Origin: Xanthomonas maliensis
Lineage (GTDB): Bacteria > Pseudomonadota > Gammaproteobacteria > Xanthomonadales > Xanthomonadaceae
Assembly: GCF_009192945.1 (NCBI RefSeq)
Contig: NZ_NSET01000050.1
Coordinates: 1-59,174, forward strand
Reading direction: 5' to 3'
Length of the DNA stretch: 59,174 bases
Positions 1-9,145 of the stretch are shown here, in pieces. A program made the translations under genes and the position numbers. The notes below the pieces were generated by a model, which worked only from the letters and a program-made list of their open reading frames with translations, searched no databases and was not told the origin of the DNA. Each line of letters opens with the position of its first letter. Position 1 is the stretch's first letter.

Positions 1-169
1 CTCTCACATCGGTCAGCGGGTGTGATTTGCGCAATTGCCGCCGTCGGTCTGCGCATCGGCGCGTTGCAAGGCCCGCCAGCACGCACCATTCCATCCGCGT
101 CTTCAGCTAGCGCGACGGGAGCGGGCATTTTTGCCTACCATATCCGCCGCGAAGGGTGTGTCGTGTCCG

Positions 170-3100
170 ATGAAGCAGCAGTGGGCCGCCGGTCTGGCGG
201 GCAGGGGTAGGGCGGGCGCGCCGGGGAAACGTGCAATACGTCGTCATGCGGGGGGACGCTGCGTCTGCCTGCTGCTATGGCTGTGGCCGAGTGTCGCCTT
301 GGCCACGAGCGTGCTGCCGGCACCGTTGCGGGACTACGCGATCGACAGTTGGAGCTCGCGTAACGGCCTGCCGCATAACTCGCTGCGCGACATCGCGCAG
401 ACCCCCGACGGCTATCTATGGTTTGCGACCTGGGAAGGGCTGGTTCGCTACAACGGCCTGGAGTTCAACGTCATCGATCGCAGCACGCGTCCTGGCCTTC
501 CGGATAACGGGGTCGGCGCCTTGTACGTGGATCGCGACAGTGCATTGTGGCTCAGCGATGCGCGCGGCAACCTGGTCCGTCACGGCGCCGATGGGCAATG
601 GCAGCATTGGCCGCGGCAGCCCGGCTGGCCGCAGGCCTTGATTCACGCCATGACCATGGATGCGCAGGGGCGCATGTGGCTGCTGTTCGAAGGTCATGGC
701 CTCGGCTGCCTGTCGCCCGACGGTGGTTTCGTCTACTACCCACCACGCGATGGCGTTCCGCTGCAGACCAGTTTTCCGCGAATGACGTTCGACGATGCCG
801 GCCGATTGCTGATCGGTAGCTTCGATGGGTTGATCTATCGCGAGCCGGACGGACGCATGCATCAGGCGCCGGCGGCCTTCGACCTGCCACCAGGGCTGGC
901 CTGGCCCTATCGGGCACCGGACGGCACCTTGTGGGTGGTGGCCGGCGATAGCCTGTATCGCCTGCACGATGATCAGGCGACGCGGGTGTACCGGCTGCCT
1001 GGGCAAGGCCACTTCACCGCCTTGTTGCAGGACCGCCATGGTCAATTGTGGCTGGGAAGCGAGAACCAGGGCCTGCTGCGTATCGGGCGCCATGGCATCG
1101 AACAGCTACCGCCCGGGCGCGCCTTGCCGACCGGGCGCATCGTCAGCCTGCGCGAGGATGCCGAAGGCAGTATTTGGGTTGGCGCCAACGGCGGTCTGTT
1201 CCGCCTGCGCGAAACGCTGTTCAGTCGCTACAGCCAGCGCGACGGACTCAGCGGCGACTACAGTCGCGCCTTGCTGGAGGATCGCGACGGCAGCCTTTGG
1301 ATTGCCGGCACCGGCGGCCTGGATCGGCTGCTGCCCGATGGCCGGATCGTGGCAGTGCCGGTTGCCACGCCGTCCGGCCGGCGGCTGTCGGTGCTGAGCC
1401 TGGCGCAGGACCGCAACGGCGATCTCTGGGTGGGAACCTACGCCGACGGCGTGTTCGTGTTGCGCGATGGCCGGCTCGTGCGCCACTACGGCGAGGCCGA
1501 CGGTTTGCCTGGTGGACATATCCGCGCCATTGCCATCGATGCCGACGCGGTGGTCTGGCTGGCCACCCAGCGCGGGCTGGTCCGCGTGCGGGATGGGCGT
1601 GTGGAGCCGCTCACCGGCGATGGGCTGCCCATCAGCGTGGTGACCGCGTTGGCCTGCATCGACGGCGCGCTGTGGATCGGTTCGGTAGATGGGGCTGCGG
1701 TGCTGCGCGACGGGCGCCTGCGACAACTGGACCTGCAGGGACTGGGCGATGGGCGCAGCGTGTTCGGCTTTCAGGCGATCGGCAAGGAGATCTGGATCGC
1801 CACCGATCGTGGCCTGTATCGCGATCGCAACGGTGTGTTGGCGCGGGTCGGGCTGGAGCAGGGCATGCCGGTGGATACGGTGTTCCAGCTGGTCGAGGAC
1901 CACGCGGGCAACGCCTGGATCAGCAGCAACCGCGGCATGCTGCGTGCCGACATGCACCAGTTGGAAGACGTGGCCGATGGACGCACCCGGCTGGCCACCG
2001 AGCAATACAACGAGATCGACGGCATGGGCAGTGCGCAGGCCAACGGCAGCTCCGGGCCGAGCCTGATCCGGCGTGCCGACGGATCGATCTGGGTGGTCAC
2101 CGCCGGCGGCGTCAGCGTGGTCGATCCGCAGCGCCTGCAAGGCTTCCGCCAGCGTCGGCCGCCGCCAGCGCTGATCGAAAGCGTGCAACAGGACGGCAAG
2201 CCGCTGCTTTGGCAGCAGCATGCTCGCTTGCCCGGTGGGCATCGGCTCAACGTCTCGTATGTGGGCATGAGCTTCCTGCTGCCCGAACGGATCGAATACC
2301 GCACCCGGCTGGATGGCCTGGACCGGTCCTGGACCGAGCGCGGGCGGCAACGCAGTGTCGAATTCATCGGCCTGCCGCCTGGACGCTACCGCTTGCGCGT
2401 GGCCGCACGCCACCCCGGCGGCGCCTGGAGTGCACAGCCGGTGGTCTGGGACTTCGAGGTCCTCCCGTTGTGGTGGCAGCGGCAGGATGTCCGTCTTGCC
2501 GGAGTGCTGGGCTTGTTGTTCGCGCTGGCACTGTTGTATCGGATCCTGCTGCGCGGCTACCAGGCCCATAACGCACGGCTGGCCGAGCTGGTGCGCAAGC
2601 GCACGGCCGATCTGCAACTGCAGGCGCAGCGGCTGCTGCAGGCCAACCAGGAAAAGAGCGAGCTGCTGACCCGGCTGCGGATCAAATCGGACACGTTCGA
2701 ACGGCAGGCGCACGAGGATGCCTTGACTGGGCTACCCAATCGTCGCCACTTCGACGAGGCGCTGGCGCGCGACCTGAGTCGGGCGCAGCGTAGCGGCCGG
2801 CCGTTGGTGCTGGCGATCCTGGACATCGATCATTTCAAGCGCATCAACGACCAACATTCCCACGCCCGTGGCGATGCGGTGCTGCATGAGGTGGGCGCGC
2901 TGCTGGCGGCGTCGGCGCGTGCGTCGGATCTGCCGGCACGCCTGGGCGGTGAAGAGTTCGCCCTGCTGCTCAGCGACACCACCCTGGACGAAGCCAAGAC
3001 GCTATGCCTACGCCTGCGCGACCAGTTTCATGCACGGCGGGACTGGGGCGGCGTGCAGGGATTGCATGTCACCTTCAGCGCCGGCATTGCCGTCGTGCGC

Positions 3101-3196
3101 GAGGGCGAAACCGGCCCTGCATTGCTGCAACGCGCCGACCACGCGCTTTACGAAGCCAAGAGCGCCGGCCGCGACCGCATCTGCAGCGACGAGTGA
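170..3196 (+). CDS. Propeller-sensor diguanylate cyclase (Reg_prop / Y_Y_Y / GGDEF)
   Basis: Predicted inner-membrane sensor that makes cyclic di-GMP. The chosen ATG gives 1008 aa starting MKQQWAAG and places a signal-anchor (CVCLLLWLWPSVALA) near residues 31-45; an earlier in-frame start at 35 would add 45 residues that look non-coding. Residues about 50-680 carry repeated 'D..G.LWxG' units typical of two-component-regulator propellers, followed by a Y_Y_Y-like domain (~690-755), one transmembrane helix (~775-793), a short coiled coil and a C-terminal GGDEF domain. The active site GGEEF is at 926-930 and an RASD (RxxD) inhibitory site at 917-920, so it should be catalytically active and product-inhibited. 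The ligand sensed by the propeller is unknown. No EAL domain is present. Confidence 0.9.
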   Translation: MKQQWAAGLAGRGRAGAPGKRAIRRHAGGRCVCLLLWLWPSVALATSVLPAPLRDYAIDSWSSRNGLPHNSLRDIAQTPDGYLWFATWEGLVRYNGLEFNVIDRSTRPGLPDNGVGALYVDRDSALWLSDARGNLVRHGADGQWQHWPRQPGWPQALIHAMTMDAQGRMWLLFEGHGLGCLSPDGGFVYYPPRDGVPLQTSFPRMTFDDAGRLLIGSFDGLIYREPDGRMHQAPAAFDLPPGLAWPYRAPDGTLWVVAGDSLYRLHDDQATRVYRLPGQGHFTALLQDRHGQLWLGSENQGLLRIGRHGIEQLPPGRALPTGRIVSLREDAEGSIWVGANGGLFRLRETLFSRYSQRDGLSGDYSRALLEDRDGSLWIAGTGGLDRLLPDGRIVAVPVATPSGRRLSVLSLAQDRNGDLWVGTYADGVFVLRDGRLVRHYGEADGLPGGHIRAIAIDADAVVWLATQRGLVRVRDGRVEPLTGDGLPISVVTALACIDGALWIGSVDGAAVLRDGRLRQLDLQGLGDGRSVFGFQAIGKEIWIATDRGLYRDRNGVLARVGLEQGMPVDTVFQLVEDHAGNAWISSNRGMLRADMHQLEDVADGRTRLATEQYNEIDGMGSAQANGSSGPSLIRRADGSIWVVTAGGVSVVDPQRLQGFRQRRPPPALIESVQQDGKPLLWQQHARLPGGHRLNVSYVGMSFLLPERIEYRTRLDGLDRSWTERGRQRSVEFIGLPPGRYRLRVAARHPGGAWSAQPVVWDFEVLPLWWQRQDVRLAGVLGLLFALALLYRILLRGYQAHNARLAELVRKRTADLQLQAQRLLQANQEKSELLTRLRIKSDTFERQAHEDALTGLPNRRHFDEALARDLSRAQRSGRPLVLAILDIDHFKRINDQHSHARGDAVLHEVGALLAASARASDLPARLGGEEFALLLSDTTLDEAKTLCLRLRDQFHARRDWGGVQGLHVTFSAGIAVVREGETGPALLQRADHALYEAKSAGRDRICSDE

Positions 3197-3320
3197 CCCA
3201 AGCTGTTGCTGCGGTGGTCGCAGCCGGGGTGCATGACGTCGTCTGCCAAACGCGACGATGAGCGAGCCGCACGCCAACGCGGGCACGCCACGAGGCGCTT
3301 GCCGCAGGCGCGATGAAGAA

Positions 3321-3962
3321 TCAGCGTGCGGTCGGTGCCGGCCAGGCGTTGGCGATGGTGCAGAACAGGCGCGCGGTCTGCTCGGTGTCATAGACCGCGC
3401 TATGGGCGTCGGCGCTGTTCCATTCCAGCCCGGCCGCCTGCGCGGCACGCGCCAGCACGGTTTGCCCATAGGCCACGCCGGCCAGGGTCACGGTATCGAA
3501 CACGCTGAAGGGATGGAACGGGTTGCGCTTGTGGCCGACGCGGGCCACTGCGGCATTGAGGAAATTCAGGTCGAAGTGCGCGTTGTGACCGACCAGGATC
3601 GCGCGCTGGCAACCGTACTTCTTCACCGCCGCGCGGACCGGCGCGAACACATGGTCCAGCGCCTCCTTCTCCTGCTTGGCGAAGCGGAACGGGTGATCGA
3701 GTTTGATGCCGGTGATTTCCAGCGACTTTGGGTCGATCTCCAGGCCGGGGGCCGGCACCAGGTGCGCACTGGCGGTGTCGCCGGGAAAGAAGCGCCCATC
3801 GGCATCCATTTCGATCGGTACGCAGGCGATTTCCAGCAGCGCGTGCCGGTTCCAGTCGAAGCCGCCCGTCTCCACGTCCACCACCACCGGCAGATAGCCA
3901 CGGAAGCGTCGTGCCATCGGCACCAGGGAAGGGGAGGGTTGCAGGTCGTCCGGGTCGCTCAT
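3321..3962 (-). CDS. rnt: Ribonuclease T
   Basis: Homodimeric 3'-5' exoribonuclease that trims the 3' ends of tRNA and other stable RNAs. The 213-aa product matches the usual family length (E. coli 215). All five DEDDh residues are visible: D29 and E31 in DVETGG, D131 in HNAHFD, H187 and D192 in HSAVYDTE. The KRNPFHPF stretch before the third motif is typical of RNase T rather than the DnaQ subunit. A second ATG two codons upstream (3968) is equally possible. It lies downstream of phoU in the same direction but 283 bases away, so co-transcription with the pst genes is not obvious. Confidence 0.93.
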   Translation of the reverse strand: MSDPDDLQPSPSLVPMARRFRGYLPVVVDVETGGFDWNRHALLEIACVPIEMDADGRFFPGDTASAHLVPAPGLEIDPKSLEITGIKLDHPFRFAKQEKEALDHVFAPVRAAVKKYGCQRAILVGHNAHFDLNFLNAAVARVGHKRNPFHPFSVFDTVTLAGVAYGQTVLARAAQAAGLEWNSADAHSAVYDTEQTARLFCTIANAWPAPTAR

Positions 3963-4085
3963 CCGCATAGCCTAGCAGGTCGAGCTCCTGGGGCCGTTGC
4001 GTCCGTGGGTCTCTGCAGCGCTGCGAAGCGTCGCCGGGCCATCGATACGAGGGCGCGCGCCCCCGGGAGGCGGGCGAGCCGTCGT

Positions 4086-4129
4086 CAGCACCTGCCAACG
4101 GGCCGGGCCGCCGCCGTGCGCAGGTGCTG
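4086..4129. repeat. 10-bp inverted repeat between phoU and rnt
   Basis: CAGCACCTGC at 4086-4095 is mirrored by GCAGGTGCTG at 4120-4129 around a GC-rich 24-base loop. It sits downstream of phoU on the minus strand. There is no T tract, so it could be a weak terminator, an mRNA 3'-end stabiliser or a protein site; I cannot choose between these. Confidence 0.35.
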
Positions 4130-4245
4130 GCGGGGGGGCGTCCATCGTGTCAGCGCGCCTGTGGCCGACATGGAGACCTGCAGTGTATTGGCTCAGCAGC
4201 GGGGCCCGGTCAGCGTCTGTCGCGGCCGGACCAACCTCAGGCAGT

Positions 4246-4956
4246 TCAGATCACGCCGGTGGTGCTGGTGTCGTCGCGCTTGACCCGCGGCGGCAGCGGC
4301 TGCTCGCCGTGGACCAGGAACCAGACGTTCTCGGCGATATTGGTGGCGTGATCGCCGATCCGCTCGAGGTTCTTGGCCATGAACAACAGGTGCGTGCATG
4401 GGGTGATGTTGCGCGGATCTTCCATCATGTAGGTCAGCAGCTCGCGGAACAGCGCGGTGTATTGCGCGTCCAGGCGGGCATCCTCGTCGCGCACGCGCAC
4501 GGCTGCGTTGGCGTCCTTGTCGCGGTAAGCCTGCACGGCGTCGCGGACCGATTGCGCCGCCATCTGTCCGAGCGCGCGCAGACCGACCGTCTGCGGCAGC
4601 GGCGGCGCGGAATTGAGCGCGATCGAACGCTTGGCGACATTGGCGGCGTAATCGCCGATACGCTCGATGTCGGCCGGAATCCGCAACCCTGCCAGGATCT
4701 CGCGCAAGTCGCGCGCCATCGGCCCACGCAGCGCCAGCCGCATCACGTCGTGGCTGATCGCATGCTCGAGCGCGTCGATGGCTTCGTCGTTGACCACGAT
4801 GCGATGGGCGGCATGATCGTCGCGGCGTTCCACCACATCCAGCGCGGCTTCCAGCTGCGCGACAGCCGTCTCGCCCATGCGCACGATCTCGGCGACGAGA
4901 CGGTGCTGCTCTTCGTCGTAGCTTTTGACGATATGGTCGTTGGGATGTTGGTTCAT
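4246..4956 (-). CDS. phoU: Phosphate transport regulator PhoU
   Basis: Cytoplasmic peripheral protein that couples the Pst transporter to the PhoR-PhoB phosphate response, and also lowers Pst activity. The 236-aa product has the two symmetrical three-helix halves of the family, each with its metal-binding ERIGD signature (ERIGDYAANVAKR and ERIGDHATNIAEN). It is the last gene of the oprP-pstS-pstS-pstC-pstA-pstB-phoU cluster, about 114 bases after pstB, the standard place for phoU. The phoB and phoR genes are not in the window. Confidence 0.96.
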   Translation of the reverse strand: MNQHPNDHIVKSYDEEQHRLVAEIVRMGETAVAQLEAALDVVERRDDHAAHRIVVNDEAIDALEHAISHDVMRLALRGPMARDLREILAGLRIPADIERIGDYAANVAKRSIALNSAPPLPQTVGLRALGQMAAQSVRDAVQAYRDKDANAAVRVRDEDARLDAQYTALFRELLTYMMEDPRNITPCTHLLFMAKNLERIGDHATNIAENVWFLVHGEQPLPPRVKRDDTSTTGVI

Positions 4957-5070
4957 GGTGGTCTCGAATGACGGTGGTGGCAGGCGCTGATGCTGCGGGG
5001 ACGGCGCATGCCGTCGATGCGTGCTGGCGTCAGCTGCGGTGCTGGGACGGCGATAATGGAACGGTCTGCA

Positions 5071-5901
5071 TCAACCGAAACGGCCGGTGATGTAGTCTTC
5101 GGTCTGCTGTTTGGATGGCTGGGAGAAGATCGTTTCGGTGCGGTCGTGCTCGATCAGGTCGCCCAGATACATGAAGGCGGTGTAGTCGGACACGCGCGCG
5201 GCCTGCTGCATGTTGTGGGTGACGATCACGATGGTGTAATCGCACTTGAGTTCCTCGACCAGTTGCTCGATGCGGCTGGTGGAGATGGGATCCAGCGCCG
5301 AGGTCGGCTCGTCGAGCAGCAACACGTCAGGACGGAGCGCAACCGCGCGGGCGATGCACAGCCGCTGCTGCTGGCCGCCGGACAGGCCCAGCGCGCTCTG
5401 CCCAAGCTTGTCCTTGACCTCGTCCCACAACGCACCCTGGCGCAAGGCGTGTTCGACGCGATTGGCCATCTCGGCCTTGGACAGCTTTTCGTGGTGGCGG
5501 ATGCCGTAGGCGACGTTCTCGAAGATGGTCATCGGGAACGGCACCGGCTTCTGGAACACCATGCCCACCTTGCTGCGCAGGCGGTTCATCGGATACTTCG
5601 GCGACAGGATGTTCTCGCCATCCAGCAGCACCTCGCCGCGGGCTTCCAGCTTCGGATACAGCGCGTAGATGCGGTTGAAGATCCGCAACAAGGTCGACTT
5701 GCCGCAGCCGGACGGGCCGATCAGCGCAGTCACCCGCTTCTCGGGAATCTCCAGGTCGATGCTCTTCAGCGCGTGGTACTTGTCGTAGTAGAAATCGAGC
5801 TTGCGGGCGGCGAGCTTGACCGGCGCCTGCGCGGTCGGCGCGCCCTTGGCGGCCGGAACGGCGATGCGTTGCATCGGCGTGGCGTTGTGGAGGTCGTTCA
5901 T
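5071..5901 (-). CDS. pstB: Phosphate ABC transporter ATP-binding protein PstB
   Basis: ATPase subunit that drives high-affinity phosphate import through PstC-PstA. The 276-aa version starts [10 protein letters not shown]; it has Walker [10 protein letters not shown] at about 62-70, the ABC signature LSGGQQQR, Walker [14 protein letters not shown] and the H-loop VTHNMQQA. The N-terminal half contains [12 protein letters not shown], characteristic of PstB. An alternative ATG at 5931 would add ten residues and overlap the end of pstA by eight bases; neither start has a clear ribosome-binding site, and the conserved part begins only after residue 30. Translation is probably coupled to pstA. Confidence 0.96.
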   Translation of the reverse strand: MNDLHNATPMQRIAVPAAKGAPTAQAPVKLAARKLDFYYDKYHALKSIDLEIPEKRVTALIGPSGCGKSTLLRIFNRIYALYPKLEARGEVLLDGENILSPKYPMNRLRSKVGMVFQKPVPFPMTIFENVAYGIRHHEKLSKAEMANRVEHALRQGALWDEVKDKLGQSALGLSGGQQQRLCIARAVALRPDVLLLDEPTSALDPISTSRIEQLVEELKCDYTIVIVTHNMQQAARVSDYTAFMYLGDLIEHDRTETIFSQPSKQQTEDYITGRFG

Positions 5902-5923
5902 GTCGGGCGTCCGGAAAAAAAGG

Positions 5924-6787
5924 TCAGTCATGGGAAATCTTGTTGCGCAGGAGCAGGGCGCGTGCGCCCAGGCTCACCAGCAGCACGAACACGGTCAGCA
6001 CCAGGGCACCGGCCCAGGCCAGCGTCTGCCAGGACTCGTATGGGCTGCCGGCGAACTGATTCATGATCACCGGCACGCTGGCCATTGGCTGGAAGATGTT
6101 GCTGTTCCAGTACTGGTTGCCGAACGCGGTGAACAGCAGCGGTGCGGTTTCGCCGCTGATGCGCGCCAGCGCCAGCAGCACGCCGGTGACGATGCCGGCC
6201 GAGGCACTGCGGTAGAGCACCTGCACGGTGACCTTCCAGTGCGGGATGCCCAGCGACAGGGCGGCTTCGCGCATCTGCGCCGGCACCAGCCGCAGCATTT
6301 CGTCGGTCGTGCGCACCACGACCGGCAGCACGATGAAGGCCAGCGACAACGCACCGGCGAATGCCGAGAAGCGACCGCCGGTCTGCATCACGTACAAGGT
6401 GTAGACGAACAGACCGAGCACGATGGACGGTGCCGACAGCAGGATGTCGTTGACGAAGCGCACCACCACGCCCGCCTTGCGCGCATTGCCGTATTCGGCC
6501 AGCCAGGTGCCGGCGGCCACCCCGAGCGGGGTGCCGATCAGGATCGCCAGCCCGCACATCACCGCACTGCCGAAGAACGCATTGAGCAGACCGCCTTCCT
6601 GCATCGGCGCTGGGGTCATCTTGGTAAACAGATTGAGATCGATGCCGGGCAAGCCCTTGGAGAGCAGCGTCCACAGGATCCAGGCCAGGAAGAACAGCCC
6701 GAACAGGGCGGTGACGCACGACAGCAGCAGCGCCACCGCGTTGGTGATGCGGCGCCGGTTGTACAGCGCTTGCGAGACCGAGGACAT
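5924..6787 (-). CDS. pstA: Phosphate ABC transporter permease PstA
   Basis: One of the two inner-membrane permease subunits of the Pst importer. The 287-aa protein has six hydrophobic segments, starting with one around residues 17-42, and the binding-protein-dependent transport (EAA-type) loop in the region [15 protein letters not shown]. Its ATG overlaps the pstC stop codon (ATGA at 6787), which implies translational coupling and equal stoichiometry with PstC. Length is normal for the family. Confidence 0.96.
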   Translation of the reverse strand: MSSVSQALYNRRRITNAVALLLSCVTALFGLFFLAWILWTLLSKGLPGIDLNLFTKMTPAPMQEGGLLNAFFGSAVMCGLAILIGTPLGVAAGTWLAEYGNARKAGVVVRFVNDILLSAPSIVLGLFVYTLYVMQTGGRFSAFAGALSLAFIVLPVVVRTTDEMLRLVPAQMREAALSLGIPHWKVTVQVLYRSASAGIVTGVLLALARISGETAPLLFTAFGNQYWNSNIFQPMASVPVIMNQFAGSPYESWQTLAWAGALVLTVFVLLVSLGARALLLRNKISHD

Positions 6788-7761
6788 CAGTTGCCCTCCC
6801 GGCGGGCCAGTTGCATCAGCATGAAGCGGGCGATCGCCAATACGATGAAGGTCACGATGAACAACACGAAGCCGAGCAGCAGCAGCGCCGAGCGATAGGT
6901 TTCGGTGGCCTCGCCGAAGTCGTTGGCGATCAGTGCGGCGATGGTGGTGCCAGGTTCCAGCAACGACGGCGACAGTCGCACGGTGTTGCCGACCACGAAT
7001 GCCACCGCCATCGTCTCACCGAGCGCGCGGCCCAGGCCGAGGAATACGCCGCCGATCACCGCCGAGCGCGTATACGGCAGCACGATGTCCCAACTGACTT
7101 CCCACTTGGTGGAGCCCAGCGCATAGGCCGATTCCTTCAGCCGCGTCGGTACCGTCAGGAAGACTTCGCGCATCACCGAGGAGATGAAGGGCACCACCAT
7201 GATCGCCAACACGAAGCCGGCGGTGAGCAGGCCGATGCCCAGCGGTGGACCCTGGAACATCACGCCGATCAGCGGCAAGGTTCCGAGGTGATCATTGAGC
7301 CAGGGGGTGACATGCTCGGTCATCACTGGCACCAGTACGAACAGGCCCCACATGCCGTAGATGATCGACGGGATGCCGGCCAGCAGTTCGATCGCGGTGC
7401 CGATCGGCCCGCGCAGCCAGCGCGGCGCCACCTCGGTCAGGAAGAAGGCGATACCGAAGCTCACCGGGACCGCGATCAGCATCGCGATCAGGGCGGTGAC
7501 CAGGGTGCCGTAGATGGGGGCCAGTGCACCGTACTTGTTCTCGACCGGATTCCAGTCGGCCGAGTAGAAAAAGCTCAGGCCCTGGATCTGCAAGGCATGG
7601 CGCCCGCCCCACAGCATCGACAAGGCAGCGCTGCCGAGCGCGAGCAGCACGAACACGACCGTCGCGCCCAGGGCCAGGCGGAACAGGCGGTCGGCACGCG
7701 CATCGCGCAGGTCGCGACCGCGTGGGGCGGTCATCGCTTCGGGAAGGGCGGTGGCATTCAT
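6787..7761 (-). CDS. pstC: Phosphate ABC transporter permease PstC
   Basis: Second inner-membrane permease subunit of the phosphate importer. The 324-aa protein has an N-terminal cytoplasmic tail rich in Asp/Arg, a first membrane helix near residues 30-50 and further hydrophobic helices; the coupling loop reads RLKESAYALGSTKWEVS. It directly precedes and overlaps pstA. A 108-base gap containing a strong stem-loop separates it from pstS1, so its expression may be lower than that of the binding protein. Confidence 0.96.
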   Translation of the reverse strand: MNATALPEAMTAPRGRDLRDARADRLFRLALGATVVFVLLALGSAALSMLWGGRHALQIQGLSFFYSADWNPVENKYGALAPIYGTLVTALIAMLIAVPVSFGIAFFLTEVAPRWLRGPIGTAIELLAGIPSIIYGMWGLFVLVPVMTEHVTPWLNDHLGTLPLIGVMFQGPPLGIGLLTAGFVLAIMVVPFISSVMREVFLTVPTRLKESAYALGSTKWEVSWDIVLPYTRSAVIGGVFLGLGRALGETMAVAFVVGNTVRLSPSLLEPGTTIAALIANDFGEATETYRSALLLLGFVLFIVTFIVLAIARFMLMQLARREGN

Positions 7762-7809
7762 TCGGTTGGACTCTTCACCCGCGCAACGGCGGGATGAGAT
7801 AGCAGGAAC

Positions 7810-7835
7810 GGCGAGGGGCCAGAGGCCGCCTCGCC
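7810..7835 (-). terminator. Intercistronic stem-loop between pstS1 and pstC
   Basis: GGCGAGG-GGCC-AGA-GGCC-G-CCTCGCC folds on itself with only one unpaired base in an 11-bp stem. It lacks a T tract, so it is more likely a partial attenuator or an mRNA 3'-end stabiliser for pstS1 than a full stop. Stem-loops in this position help binding proteins exceed their permeases in other ABC operons; applying that here is inference. Confidence 0.5.
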
Positions 7836-7869
7836 GCAGCGCGATCCGCCACGCAGGCGGGCGCAGGCA

Positions 7870-8961
7870 TTACTTGAACTCGCTGGCCCAGTAGGACTCG
7901 ATCTGCTTGACCAGCTCCGGCGGCAGCGGCACGTAGTGCAGTTCGTCGGCCTGCTTCTGGCCGTTTTCCAACGCCCACTTGAAGAATGCCAGCGTCGCCT
8001 TGCTGCGCGCCGCGTCCTTGGGCTGCTTGTGCATCAGCATGAAGTTGGTCGCGGTGATCGGCCAGGCCTGCGCGCCCGGTGCATTGGTGATCACCAGGTT
8101 GAAGTCCTTGGCATTGGCCCAGTCGGCGCTGGCCGCAGCGGCAGCGAAGCTTTCGGCATTGGGCTGCACCCAGTTGCCGGCGGCGTTCTGCAGCGAGGCA
8201 TACGGCATCTTGTTCTGCAGCGCATAGGCCAGTTCGACGTAGCCGATCGAGCCCTTGATCTGCTGCACGTAGGAGGCCACGCCTTCGTTGCCCTTGCCGC
8301 CGACGCCGCCCGGCCACTGGACCGAGGTGCCTTCGCCGACCTTGGTCTTCCACTCCGGGCTGACCTTGGACAGGTAGTTGGAGAAGTTGAAGGTCGTGCC
8401 CGAACCATCGGAACGGTGCACCAGGTTGATCTTGCCGGTCGGCAGTGTCACGCCCGGGTTGGCGGCGGCGATGACCGGGTCATTCCAGGTGGTGACCTTG
8501 CCGAGGAAGATGTCGGCCAGCAGCGCGCCGGTCAGGCGCAGCTTGCCGGCATCCATGCCTTCCAGATTGACGACCGGGACAACCCCCCCAATTGCCGAAG
8601 GGAACTGGCCCAGGCCAGCCTGCTGCAGTTCGGCGCTGTCCAGCGGCTTGTCGGACGAGCCGAAGTCCACCGTCCCGGCCTTGATCTGGGCGATGCCGCC
8701 GCCGGAGCCGATCGACTGGTAATTGACCTTGTTGCCGGTGGCCGCGTTGTAGTCGGCCGACCACTTGGACACCAGCGGATAGATGAAGGACGCGCCCGCG
8801 CCCGAGATCTCGGCGCTCTTGCTGTCGCCAGCCGCCGTCCCCGGGGTGGCGCCAGCCTGGGGAGCCGCGCCGGATTGCGCGTCCTTGCCGGGCGAACAGG
8901 CGGCCAGGGCCAGGGCAATGGTAAGGGACAGGGCGGTCAGACCGGCCGACTGCAGTTTCAT
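7870..8961 (-). CDS. pstS: Phosphate-binding lipoprotein PstS (copy 1)
   Basis: Periplasmic receptor that delivers phosphate to PstC-PstA. The 363-aa precursor has a signal peptide ending in the lipobox LAAC with the acylated cysteine at residue 22, so it should be membrane-anchored; a Gly/Ala/Ser-rich linker (~25-48) follows. The mature part shows the phosphate-binding segments ISGAGASFIYP, SIGSGGGIAQI, DFGSSDKPL and VHRSDGSGTTFNF. It is a close paralogue of the next upstream gene, from which a terminator separates it, and it has its own Pho-box-like site (9024-9041). Confidence 0.95.
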   Translation of the reverse strand: MKLQSAGLTALSLTIALALAACSPGKDAQSGAAPQAGATPGTAAGDSKSAEISGAGASFIYPLVSKWSADYNAATGNKVNYQSIGSGGGIAQIKAGTVDFGSSDKPLDSAELQQAGLGQFPSAIGGVVPVVNLEGMDAGKLRLTGALLADIFLGKVTTWNDPVIAAANPGVTLPTGKINLVHRSDGSGTTFNFSNYLSKVSPEWKTKVGEGTSVQWPGGVGGKGNEGVASYVQQIKGSIGYVELAYALQNKMPYASLQNAAGNWVQPNAESFAAAAASADWANAKDFNLVITNAPGAQAWPITATNFMLMHKQPKDAARSKATLAFFKWALENGQKQADELHYVPLPPELVKQIESYWASEFK

Positions 8962-9023
8962 GGAGGCTCCAAGCGGGAAGGGGCCGGGGAACCCGGCAGG
9001 CGAGGCTATGAAATGATGTTTTT

Positions 9024-9041
9024 GTTACATGTGCATGACAG
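9024..9041 (-). promoter_or_regulatory. PhoB box candidate upstream of pstS1
   Basis: Read on the minus strand the 18 bases are CTGTCAT-GCAC-ATGTAAC: two 7-base half-sites at 11-base spacing. The first is identical to the E. coli Pho-box consensus half CTGTCAT and the second matches the TGT.A core. It lies 63 bases before the pstS1 ATG, a normal position for a PhoB-activated promoter. Confidence 0.65.
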
Positions 9042-9064
9042 TGGCGCCCGGCCACCGCCATCAC

Positions 9065-9096
9065 AAAAAAAGACGCGGACCCATGGGGTCCGCGTC
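9065..9096 (-). terminator. Rho-independent terminator after pstS2
   Basis: On the minus strand an 11-bp perfect stem (GACGCGGACCC / GGGTCCGCGTC, loop of three) is followed by seven T residues. It lies immediately downstream of pstS2 and upstream of the pstS1 Pho box, so the two pstS genes should be largely separate transcription units. Confidence 0.85.
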
Positions 9097-9145
9097 CCGG
9101 GTGCCGGCGTCGGGGAGAGAGACGGCGCCGGTCCTGTTGCGTGCG

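Noticed and set aside
1106..2713. A 535-codon open frame antisense to the diguanylate cyclase gene
   Set aside because: Composition is that of a shadow frame, and the sense gene is complete with a signal peptide and GGEEF.
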